Part shown: positions 32,705 to 39,753 of the stretch, piece by piece | Numbering within the stretch: the stretch's first letter is position 1 | How the letters are laid out: every line of letters begins with the position of its first letter | Assembly (NCBI GenBank): GCA_002375495.1 | Contig: DFLU01000010.1 | Span: 553,409 to 617,408 of the forward strand | From: Flavobacteriaceae bacterium UBA3611 | Lineage (GTDB): Bacteria > Bacteroidota > Bacteroidia > Flavobacteriales > Flavobacteriaceae | Reading direction: 5' to 3' | DNA length: 64,000 bases | The notes under the pieces: model-generated | Databases searched by the model: none | Seen by the model: the letters and a program-made list of their open reading frames with translations, nothing else | What the model was told of the DNA's origin: nothing | Program-made: the position numbers and the translations under genes

Positions 32705-33151
32705 ATGGGAGTTATCGCTAGAGACGATAGAGAATTTACATTAATTTATAGCCACAGCAGTCGCGTAGGAAAACATGCACTTGCTTATTTGCAAGGTATC
32801 GACGACAAACTGAATGCTGTGGATATTTCAAAAACCAAAGTGAGTGATACACAATGGACAGAAATTGCCGAGGCGCTTCATTGTAAAGTGGGCGACTTAA
32901 TCGATAAGCGTTTGTTAGAAGGAGAAGATACGTCAGATTATGGTACCGATGACTGGTTGAAAATTTTACAGAACAACCACGAAGTGTTGTCTCACCCCAT
33001 TGCTATTCATGGCGATAAAACGAAACAGATTAGCAATGGTCCAGATGTATTAAAGTTTTTTGGAGTAGATTCTGCAGGGATTGAAAAAACCATGCACACT
33101 GATGCTCCAAACATTAAAAAAACAACCTCTGGTGAAGACTTTGTAAAATAA
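32705..33151 (+). CDS. ArsC/Spx-family thioredoxin-fold protein
   Basis: 148 residues from the ATG at 32705; the ATG at 32678 is an alternative. ArsC-like fold: FTLIYSHSSRVGKHALAYLQGIDDKLNAVDISK, EIAEALHCKVGDLIDKR, a DDWLKILQNNHEVLSHPIAIHGDKTKQISN segment matching the family pattern L-x3-P-x-L-h-x-RP-h, and a terminal helix. The catalytic CX3-5 loop of true arsenate reductases is replaced by YSHSSRVG, so arsenate reduction is unlikely; the single Cys is distant. A redox or regulatory role is possible. A strong bidirectional terminator follows. Confidence 0.82.
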   Translation: MGVIARDDREFTLIYSHSSRVGKHALAYLQGIDDKLNAVDISKTKVSDTQWTEIAEALHCKVGDLIDKRLLEGEDTSDYGTDDWLKILQNNHEVLSHPIAIHGDKTKQISNGPDVLKFFGVDSAGIEKTMHTDAPNIKKTTSGEDFVK

Positions 33152-33170
33152 CTATCGATGTAACCTGATA

Positions 33171-33206
33171 TAAAAAAAGCGCTATTTTTTAATAGCGCTT
33201 TTTTTA
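33171..33206. terminator. Bidirectional terminator between the ArsC-like gene and the 33225 gene
   Basis: AGCGCTATT-TTTT-AATAGCGCT, a perfect 9-bp stem and 4-nt loop, with A-tract before and T-tract after, between convergent stops. Confidence 0.88.
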
Positions 33207-33224
33207 TTTTAAATGGTTTCGGTT

Positions 33225-33587
33225 TTATTGTTTTACCCTAGCCAAAGGTTGAATCGTAGGCCTTACCTTTTTATACTCTTGAAGCTGAATACGGGTAAGA
33301 ATATCAGCCATTTCGGCCATTTCATTTTGTCGCAATGCCACCATTTTATTCAGCATGTCGTCGCCTTTGCTTGTTTCCTTAATCTTCTGCTCACGAATCA
33401 AGAACTCTTCCACTTTATTTCTGAAAAGCAACTCTTGTTCTGCACGCAATCCTAGTGCGTCAACATATTTATCGGTAATTGTTTCCGCTCGTTCCTCTAA
33501 GGCTTCACGGCCTTCTTGAAGTATAGGGTCTTGAGCCATTAGTGATGTGCTTACTAATAAAATGAGTATGGTTATTATTCTTTTCAT
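33225..33587 (-). CDS. Secreted helical protein of unknown function
   Basis: 120 residues, signal peptide ending SLMAQ. The mature 100 residues are almost fully helical and charged (EALEERAETITDKYVDALGL, QELLFRNKVEEFLIREQKIKET, RQNEMAEMADILTRIQLQEYKKV). The pattern resembles small periplasmic Spy/CpxP-like proteins, but the LTxxQ motifs are not evident, so the resemblance is tentative. Its upstream region (33644-33663) carries the inverted repeat GTTTAACAGC-G-AATGTTAAG, also present upstream of the DUF1328 gene. Confidence 0.75.
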   Translation of the reverse strand: MKRIITILILLVSTSLMAQDPILQEGREALEERAETITDKYVDALGLRAEQELLFRNKVEEFLIREQKIKETSKGDDMLNKMVALRQNEMAEMADILTRIQLQEYKKVRPTIQPLARVKQ

Positions 33588-33712
33588 AACGTTTTATTTT
33601 TAATATAGCGTTATTATAAAATATTACAAAGCACATTAGCAGTGTTTAACAGCGAATGTTAAGACAATTTAAATACCGACTATGAAATTTTTTAAAAAAA
33701 ATTTCAGTCTAT

Positions 33713-33920
33713 AGAGCAACGCGACGATGAATCTTATTCAATTACATGAGATTTCTCACTACCCGCCTAGCCGGCTAGGCAAGCGTTCGAAATGACATAG
33801 TACTATTGAAAGTATTTTAAAACCACTATGTACTTGAAAAACTAAGTTTTAATCAAAATGGTGAAAATCCTTTTTGAACCCCCTTGTCATTCCGACAGAG
33901 CAACGCGACGAGGAATCTTA
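33713..33920. repeat. Interspersed repeat halves with nested 16-bp palindrome
   Basis: AGAGCAACGCGACGA-K-GAATCTTA occurs at 33713-33736 and again at 33897-33920 with one difference. The first is followed by a GAGATTTCTCACTAC half and a CGTTCGAAATGACA half. Together with TTGTCATTCCGAC at 33884 these are the ends of a short dispersed repeat well known in flavobacterial intergenic DNA. Between the last two halves lies an insertion centred on GCCTAGCCGGCTAGGC, a perfect 16-bp palindrome at 33765-33780. The 406-bp gap 33588-33993 holds no gene. Confidence 0.65.
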
Positions 33921-33993
33921 CAGGAATAAATTGAGGCTTCTTACCATGTTTTCAAAATGATACAATCTTTTACCTTGTATTTCGATACTAGAT

Positions 33994-35214
33994 TCAATCT
34001 CTAAAGCGGTAGTAGCCACATTTTAGATAGGCACCTTCTTTAAACGTAATGGGATGGTCTATATCGTGCCCTGTCAAGTCCTGAATTGAAAACTGTCGGT
34101 TTTGCTTCTTTAACGCCTCTTTATTGATATCAAAAAAGTCTTGGGCGGGTATTCTAGCGCTACAGGAGGCCAACACTAGAAGTCCGTTATTTGCAGTTAG
34201 CTTCTCCCCTAATTTGGCCAGTTGGGCATACTTTTTTTCAGCCATAGGGATTTCCTTTTGCCGTTTAGCAAAACTGGGGGGGTCAATCACTACCACATCA
34301 AAACGTTTCTGTTCGTTGATAAGTTGTTTCATCACTTCAAAGGCATCACCTACTATGGTCCGATGGATACCCGAACTTTTATTTAATGTGCCATTTTCTT
34401 TGGCGAGCTCGAGTGCCTGTTCACTAATATCGAGACTTGTCACTTCTTTTGCACCATTGGCGAGCGCATGTACCGAAAATCCACCGGCATAACTAAACAC
34501 GTCCAGCACTGTTTTGTCTTTAGATAGCTCCCCTACCCGTTTTCGATTGTTTCTATGGTCTAAAAAGTAGCCTGTTTTATGCCCTTTAATAACGTTAGCA
34601 GAGAAGTAAACGCCGTGTTCCTGAAATACAATTGTTTCATCTTCTAAGGTTCCAAAAATCACCGTTCCATCCTGAAGTGGAAAGTCTTGTTGTTTCTGTA
34701 GACTTCTGCTCAAGCGTAGTACAACCGTTTCAACCGTTGAAATTTCAATTAAAATTTCAGTAATCGTAGCAAGAAATGGAAGCCAAATAGCCGAATATAA
34801 CTTTAACACCAAAACAGTATCATACACATCAGCAATCAGCCCGGGAAAACCATCATTTTCACCGAAAATAAATCGGTAACTATTTGTTTTGGTAGCAAGT
34901 AATTCGGCTCGCAAGGCAAATGCCCTACTGATTTTTTCACGAAAGAAATGTTCATCTAAGGTAGCGCCGCCGTAATGGTGAACCATCTTGATGCGGATAG
35001 GCGAATCTGGGTCATACAGCCCAACGCCTAAGGCTTTGTTTTTCGATTGACTAAAAGTGATTGCGATATCTCCGGCAGCTCCTGTTTTGTTGACTTTTGC
35101 GACACTTTCGGAAAATATCCACGGATGCCCACTGCGTACCGAACGCTCTCCCTTTGCAGTCAGTTTAACCGCCAATACCTTGGACGTAACCTCGGGTAAG
35201 GGTAGCCTATTCAT
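33994..35214 (-). CDS. RlmI-like 23S rRNA (cytosine) methyltransferase
   Basis: 406 residues. N-terminal PUA-like domain (residues about 10-75; VRSGHPWIFSESV), a middle domain with FIFGENDGFPGLIADVYD, and a C-terminal Rossmann methyltransferase. The latter has TGYFLDHRNNRK, the SAM-binding VLDVFSYAGGFSVHALANGAKEV, SLDIS, a catalytic-type VVIDPPSFAKRQKE and LASCSARI (Cys). Matches the RlmI/YccW class that makes m5C in 23S rRNA. Its start abuts the ACP stop with no gap, so it is cotranscribed as the last gene of the polyketide cluster, probably by convenience rather than function. Confidence 0.9.
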   Translation of the reverse strand: MNRLPLPEVTSKVLAVKLTAKGERSVRSGHPWIFSESVAKVNKTGAAGDIAITFSQSKNKALGVGLYDPDSPIRIKMVHHYGGATLDEHFFREKISRAFALRAELLATKTNSYRFIFGENDGFPGLIADVYDTVLVLKLYSAIWLPFLATITEILIEISTVETVVLRLSRSLQKQQDFPLQDGTVIFGTLEDETIVFQEHGVYFSANVIKGHKTGYFLDHRNNRKRVGELSKDKTVLDVFSYAGGFSVHALANGAKEVTSLDISEQALELAKENGTLNKSSGIHRTIVGDAFEVMKQLINEQKRFDVVVIDPPSFAKRQKEIPMAEKKYAQLAKLGEKLTANNGLLVLASCSARIPAQDFFDINKEALKKQNRQFSIQDLTGHDIDHPITFKEGAYLKCGYYRFRD

Positions 35215-35460
35215 CTAAATTTTTTTGTGAATAATCGCAATGGCGTCATTCAAAGTGCGCAACGACTCCATATCTTCATTGGCAAATTCAACTTCAAACG
35301 CGTCTTCAACATCCAGAACGATATCTACCAAATGGGCCGAGTTAATATTCAATTCGCCCGTTAAATCACTATCTGGGTTTATTTCATCGGCCGCAACGTC
35401 TTCAGGAAGGTACGTTTTTACAATAGGCAGCAATTTTACATAGATTTGTTCTGTGGTCAT
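35215..35460 (-). CDS. Acyl carrier protein of the polyketide cluster
   Basis: 81 residues. Four-helix ACP with LLPIVKTYLPEDVAADEINPDSDL and the carrier site NINSAHLVDIVLDVEDAFEVEF. The 4'-phosphopantetheine Ser lies in INSAHL where housekeeping ACPs have DSL, which marks it as a dedicated secondary ACP. It lies 5 bp after the ketosynthase stop and directly before the RlmI-like gene. It presumably carries the acyl starter chain extended by the cluster KS. Confidence 0.92.
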   Translation of the reverse strand: MTTEQIYVKLLPIVKTYLPEDVAADEINPDSDLTGELNINSAHLVDIVLDVEDAFEVEFANEDMESLRTLNDAIAIIHKKI

Positions 35461-35465
35461 TCGCT

Positions 35466-36731
35466 TTAAATTTTTCTAAAGATAACACACGCATTTACAT
35501 CACCAAAACCGAAACTTGCTTTTATTGCGGTATTTATTTCTGCGGAAATTTTCTTCTTTGGAATACATTCTGAAGCAATTAACTTCGAGATTTCTGGATG
35601 TGTATCGTCACAATTTACCGACGGAAATACAAAGCCGTGTTTCATTTGCAATACTGTGGAAACCGCTTCTACACTACCACTGGCAGCTAAACAATGTCCC
35701 ACCATTCCTTTTAACGAGTTGATATACGGAAAATCTGCCCCTCTCCGACCAAGTGCGTCACACCAGTTTTCGATTTCTACGGGATCTTTAATAGTTGCAG
35801 TAAGATGCCCGTTTATATAGTCTATTTCCGAAGGCAAAATTCCAGAACTTTCTACGGCTAACCTAATACAACGCTTCACTGCCTCGCTATTAGGCGCGGT
35901 CATACTGCCTCCGTTTCGTTGTCCGCCAGAATTTACATGTCCGCCCAATACTTCTGCATAAATGGTTGCACCACGTTGTTCGGCACTTTCTAACGATTCT
36001 AATAACAAGGCTCCTGCCCCACTTCCGGGTACAAATCCGCTGGCCGAGGCACTCATAGGTCTAGAAGCTTTTGTGGGTTCAAGGTTGTGTTTATAGGTGA
36101 GTACCTTCATGGCATCAAATCCGCCCCAAACATACGGTCCGTGGTCACTGCTACTTCCGCAGAGCATTTGGGTTGCATTGCCGTTTGCAATATGTTCATA
36201 CCCCATCAAGATTGCTTCGGTACCCGTAGCACAGGCAGACGAGTTGGTGGTCACTCGATTTGCTGCCCCTGTGATACCGCCAAGATGCGCGCTGATTCCG
36301 CTTGCCATGGTTTGGGCAACGGTAGTACTTCCCAAGCGTCTCACTTTATGGTCGTCTACTTTATAAATAGCTTCTCTAAACTTATCGACACCGCTGGTAC
36401 CCGTTCCGAAAATGATACCCAACTCCCAAAGTGGTTCGTCTCCTCCAAATTCGATATTTGCATCAGCTAAGGCATCGATGCCGGCAATTACTCCATACAA
36501 AATACCGCTGCTGTTAAAATTCCGTAGTTGCAATTCGGTAAAATAGTCTCTTTTCTTTTCTTCGGAAACAGGAGGAATACCGCCCAACTGACAAGAGAAT
36601 TGTAGCGATTCTAATTCAGGAAAGTGCCTGATTCCAGACGTTCCAGCCTTGATGGCTGCCGTAAATGCAGGAATGCCCACACCGTTTGGTGCAGCAACTC
36701 CTAACCCTGTTATGACGACTCGTTTTTTAAT
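35466..36731 (-). CDS. Beta-ketoacyl-ACP synthase (KAS I/II type), apparent ATT start
   Basis: 421 residues if translation starts at the ATT at 36731. The frame encodes KKRVVITGLGVAAPNGVG before the first GTG (36680), and this first strand is essential to the thiolase fold. There is no ATG, GTG or TTG in the open frame upstream of it. Catalytic residues are intact: Cys in TTNSSACATGTEA (nucleophile), His in YINGHLTAT (normally NAHGTST), Lys and His in NSLKGMVGHCLAASG. The ATT overlaps the dehydratase stop (CATTAA), consistent with translational coupling. Expected to perform decarboxylative Claisen condensation on the cluster ACP. Confidence 0.88.
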   Translation of the reverse strand: MKKRVVITGLGVAAPNGVGIPAFTAAIKAGTSGIRHFPELESLQFSCQLGGIPPVSEEKKRDYFTELQLRNFNSSGILYGVIAGIDALADANIEFGGDEPLWELGIIFGTGTSGVDKFREAIYKVDDHKVRRLGSTTVAQTMASGISAHLGGITGAANRVTTNSSACATGTEAILMGYEHIANGNATQMLCGSSSDHGPYVWGGFDAMKVLTYKHNLEPTKASRPMSASASGFVPGSGAGALLLESLESAEQRGATIYAEVLGGHVNSGGQRNGGSMTAPNSEAVKRCIRLAVESSGILPSEIDYINGHLTATIKDPVEIENWCDALGRRGADFPYINSLKGMVGHCLAASGSVEAVSTVLQMKHGFVFPSVNCDDTHPEISKLIASECIPKKKISAEINTAIKASFGFGDVNACVIFRKI

Positions 36732-37167
36732 GTGAAGTGTGGTTTATCATGCCGCTAATGGTTCCTTTGGCGACCAATTCATTTTGTTCATTTAACATTT
36801 TGACACTGCATTTCAATTTTTGAAACCGAAAATAAACTTTTTCAGAAACAACAGTCATTTTCTCTTTTGGAAACACAGGTTTGTAAAAATCTATTTGATG
36901 ACTGGATAATGCAATTTGTAGTTCTTCAATAGGTTCGTTTTTCAATAAAAAGATTCCCAAACATACCACACCAATCTGAGCCATACATTCGGTAAGGATT
37001 ACACCAGGGGTCACAGGACGGTCTTTAAAGTGACCTTCATAATAAAATTCAGAAGGCTTAAAAATATAGACGCCTTCAATTCCATCTTCTGAAATTGAAA
37101 CCAACTCATCTACAAACAAAAAGGGTTTGGAATAGGGTAGCTTCGCTAAAATTTCAGATTGATTCAT
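36727..37167 (-). CDS. FabZ-like hotdog 3-hydroxyacyl-ACP dehydratase
   Basis: 146 residues. Hotdog fold with LPYSKPFLFVDELVSI, the active-site EGHFKDRPVTPGVILTECMAQIG (His and Glu positions of FabZ conserved), a FYKPVFPKEKMTVVSEKV strand and the closing LVAKGTISGMI. FabZ-type enzymes dehydrate 3-hydroxyacyl-ACP. Located 2 bp after the reductase gene, and overlapping the presumed ATT start of the ketosynthase by 5 bp. It gives the cluster its own dehydration step. A role as thioesterase cannot be excluded but is less likely given the intact His/Glu pair. Confidence 0.88.
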   Translation of the reverse strand: MNQSEILAKLPYSKPFLFVDELVSISEDGIEGVYIFKPSEFYYEGHFKDRPVTPGVILTECMAQIGVVCLGIFLLKNEPIEELQIALSSHQIDFYKPVFPKEKMTVVSEKVYFRFQKLKCSVKMLNEQNELVAKGTISGMINHTSH

Positions 37168-37169
37168 AA

Positions 37170-37937
37170 CTATCTCAGGCTTTCTCCTCCATCTACGGTT
37201 AAAACCGTTCCGTTAATCCATTTTCCTTCTTCTTGGCATAACAACCAAACCGCATTTGCGACATCTTTTGGCAACGTTAACCTCCCAAAAGGATTGCGCT
37301 TTTTCGCCATGGCTGCCAATTGTTCGCTTCCAGGAATCATCTTAAAAGACGGAGTCTCTGTAGTGCCTGCCTGAATGCAATTGGTTGTAATTCCTAAGGG
37401 AGCGAGTTCAATTGCCATCTGTCTCATGAGTGCTTCTAAGGTAGCCTTAGCTGCTGATACTGCTCCGTATCCCGGCCAAACTTTAGTGTTGCCTTCGCTG
37501 GTAAACGCTATATTTCTAGCAGTTGGTGAAAATTTATTATGTTTTACTAGTGCAGAACTCCACTCCCACCAACTAGTTGCCATGGCATGTATGGTAATAT
37601 CGATATCTGCTTTGGTGAGCAATTGGTTATCTTGGTTCATCGATTTTAAACTTCCTTTAGCAATGCTATGCACCAGCACCGAGATACTCTGTTGATCAAT
37701 TTCTGCAAGAATTTCCTGTAACGTTTTGGCTTTTAGTGCGTCTCGATTAAAAGTTTTTACGGTGACATTATTAGCCTGCATTTTTTCAACTTCAGCATCA
37801 AAGGCAGCTAGATTACTTTTTCTATCGCGATGTAACAACAGTAAGTTATAACCCGTATGTGCCAGCTTATGGGCTGTAGCGAGACCAAGGCCACTACTAC
37901 CGCCTAAAATGATTGCTGTTTTTTTAGTTTCTATCAC
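37170..37937 (-). CDS. FabI/FabL-like enoyl-ACP reductase (SDR family)
   Basis: 255 residues. Rossmann fold with the nucleotide loop LGGSSGLGLATAHKL, VLVHSIAKGSLKSM (compare the SIA segment of FabI), and the catalytic Tyr and Lys spaced as Y-x6-K (GYGAVSAAKATLEAL), the spacing of enoyl-ACP reductases rather than the Y-x3-K of ketoreductases. The C-terminal VANAVWLLCQEEGKWINGTVLTVDGG is standard SDR. It therefore probably saturates the acyl chain built by the cluster. It sits 2 bp after the type III PKS gene. No dedicated ketoreductase is present; FabG from primary metabolism would be needed. Confidence 0.85.
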   Translation of the reverse strand: MIETKKTAIILGGSSGLGLATAHKLAHTGYNLLLLHRDRKSNLAAFDAEVEKMQANNVTVKTFNRDALKAKTLQEILAEIDQQSISVLVHSIAKGSLKSMNQDNQLLTKADIDITIHAMATSWWEWSSALVKHNKFSPTARNIAFTSEGNTKVWPGYGAVSAAKATLEALMRQMAIELAPLGITTNCIQAGTTETPSFKMIPGSEQLAAMAKKRNPFGRLTLPKDVANAVWLLCQEEGKWINGTVLTVDGGESLR

Positions 37938-37939
37938 TT

Positions 37940-38998
37940 CTAAAATTCTAATAATACCCGTTGGGCTGAAAATCCTGGACCAAAACTAAGCATGAGTCCG
38001 AGTTCGCCCTTTTCAGGTTGTTTGTCCATAAAGCGCTCTAACACATAAAGTACGGTAGCGCTGCTCATATTTCCGTATAATCGTAACGTTTCTTTTGTGT
38101 CGTCTATATTTTTTCCCAAGTCTCCGAAAAGGTCTTCTACTGTTTGTACAATTTTTTTACCTCCAGGATGAAAAATGAGATGGTCAATGTCGTGTATGGT
38201 TTTGCCATTTTTCTCCAAAAAAGGATGTACTATATTTGGGAAATGATCTGCTATTTTCTGCGGAACTTCCTTATCGAGCACCATTTGTAGCCCTGTGTTC
38301 ACTAATTTAAAGCCCATCATATTTGTGGCGTCATAAAAATGATACATTGCCTCGTCTACAATAGTAGGACCGTCAGCTTCCGCTTCTGACGAAAGCAGCA
38401 CACAAGCTGCGCCGTCTCCGAAAATTGCGGCACTCACAATGTTCACCATGGAGTAATCGTTGAGCTGAAAGGTAGCTGTAGGCGATTCTAATGCGATTAC
38501 GGCGGCACGTTTACCCGGATTGGCTTTTAAAAAATTCTTTGCGTAAATAATACCGCTAACTCCTGCCGCGCAGCCCATTTCAGTAACAGGCAGCCGAACC
38601 ACATCTTGACGCATTTTTAAGTCGTTTATTAAGTAAGCATCTACTGATGGTATCATAATACCTGTGCAGCTTACGGTAATCAAGAAATCGATACTGTTGG
38701 CTTCCCAATTGCTTTTCAATAATGCTTTTTGAAACGCTTGTTTGCCCAGTTTTTTCATCTCACGGACGTAAATATCGTTACGTTCTTCAAACGAAGTATT
38801 CAAAAACACTTCGTGTGCATCCATGATAGCATACCTTCGGTCTACACCGGCACCTTCAAAAATCTTAAGTACTTTCCGTTTAAACCGTGAATCTTGTCCT
38901 TCTAACCATGCCTCCACAAAAGGTAATATTTCTTTTGTTTCTCTAGTAAACTGCGGCAGCGCTTTGGCTACGGCGGTAATTTTTACAGCTGTTTTTAT
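37940..38998 (-). CDS. Type III polyketide synthase (chalcone/alkylresorcinol synthase family), apparent ATA start
   Basis: 352 residues if started at the ATA at 38998, giving (M)KTAVKITAVAKALPQFTR. The first conventional start is a GTG at 38917, which would delete the first strand and helix. The frame upstream to the TAG at 39023 offers only ATA and ATT codons. Catalytic triad intact: Cys in VTEMGCAAGVSG, His in IFHPGGKKIV, Asn in LYGNMSSATV; the GFGPG-like loop is present as LSFGPGFSAQ. These enzymes extend a CoA- or ACP-bound acyl starter with malonyl-CoA and cyclise it to resorcinols, pyrones or phloroglucinols. Flanked by a methyltransferase, a flavoprotein and its own FAS-type enzymes. 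Confidence 0.92.
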   Translation of the reverse strand: MKTAVKITAVAKALPQFTRETKEILPFVEAWLEGQDSRFKRKVLKIFEGAGVDRRYAIMDAHEVFLNTSFEERNDIYVREMKKLGKQAFQKALLKSNWEANSIDFLITVSCTGIMIPSVDAYLINDLKMRQDVVRLPVTEMGCAAGVSGIIYAKNFLKANPGKRAAVIALESPTATFQLNDYSMVNIVSAAIFGDGAACVLLSSEAEADGPTIVDEAMYHFYDATNMMGFKLVNTGLQMVLDKEVPQKIADHFPNIVHPFLEKNGKTIHDIDHLIFHPGGKKIVQTVEDLFGDLGKNIDDTKETLRLYGNMSSATVLYVLERFMDKQPEKGELGLMLSFGPGFSAQRVLLEF

Positions 38999-39033
38999 AG
39001 TTTCTATTGTTTTTAATTCTTTCTAGAACTGTC

Positions 39034-39753
39034 TTATTGTTTCGATTTTAGCACCCATTGCCATCGAAAGGCCCATTTTAAAAGTATGTTGTGTTCACTG
39101 GTTGTTATTTTCTTCGCAATCGATTCTAATTCGTTGCGTTTAAAACCGCGCGCCACAGAAACCAATCCGTCGTGCCTTGCAATGCGTGTTTTTATAAAGA
39201 TACTACTGAAAAGCCGAAATAACCAAAATGCAAGGCGGTTCCTTTGAAGGTCGTTTACAACTACCCCAACTTTCGCTTCACCACTTAATTTTTGAAGAAT
39301 ATTTGTAACCCGTTCGTTATCAAAGTGGTGTAAGAACAATGTACACAACGCGATGTCATATGCTTCGACTAAAGGTGTAGTGGAAAAAACTGATTTTTCA
39401 ACAAAGGAAATATTCTGAAACTTTATGGAACGTTGCTGTGCCTCTCTTAGAATATGCGGATTCGCATCAATTCCTATCAGGGATAGCTTCCAATTATGGC
39501 GATTTCCCCACTGGGCTACCTTCCGAAGGATCGCGCCATCTCCGCAACCTATATCTACAATTGTAATGATTTGACCCTTGTCAACTTCATATAACAAGTT
39601 CTCAATTCCAGATAGTGTCACCTGATGCCCTCCCAACAGCTTGTTTACACGGTCTAAATCGGTAAGCATGACTTCCATTTCAGAACCTTTCAATTCAAAA
39701 TCATCTAGTATTTCAGATTCGGTAGAGCGATATTTGTTCGAAAAATAGATCAT
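39034..39753 (-). CDS. Class I SAM-dependent methyltransferase of the polyketide cluster
   Basis: 239 residues. SAM motif I IVDIGCGDGAILRKVA, acidic loop LIGIDANPHIL, a motif-II-like DIALCTLFLHHFD, and a C-terminal part rich in basic residues (RNRLAFWLFRLFSSIFIKTRI) that may bind a lipid or membrane. The pattern is that of UbiE-like or small-molecule methyltransferases. Its ATG overlaps the stop of the upstream flavoprotein gene by 4 bp. It probably C- or O-methylates the aromatic product of the type III PKS, as SrsB does in Streptomyces; that comparison is inference from gene content. Confidence 0.88.
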   Translation of the reverse strand: MIYFSNKYRSTESEILDDFELKGSEMEVMLTDLDRVNKLLGGHQVTLSGIENLLYEVDKGQIITIVDIGCGDGAILRKVAQWGNRHNWKLSLIGIDANPHILREAQQRSIKFQNISFVEKSVFSTTPLVEAYDIALCTLFLHHFDNERVTNILQKLSGEAKVGVVVNDLQRNRLAFWLFRLFSSIFIKTRIARHDGLVSVARGFKRNELESIAKKITTSEHNILLKWAFRWQWVLKSKQ

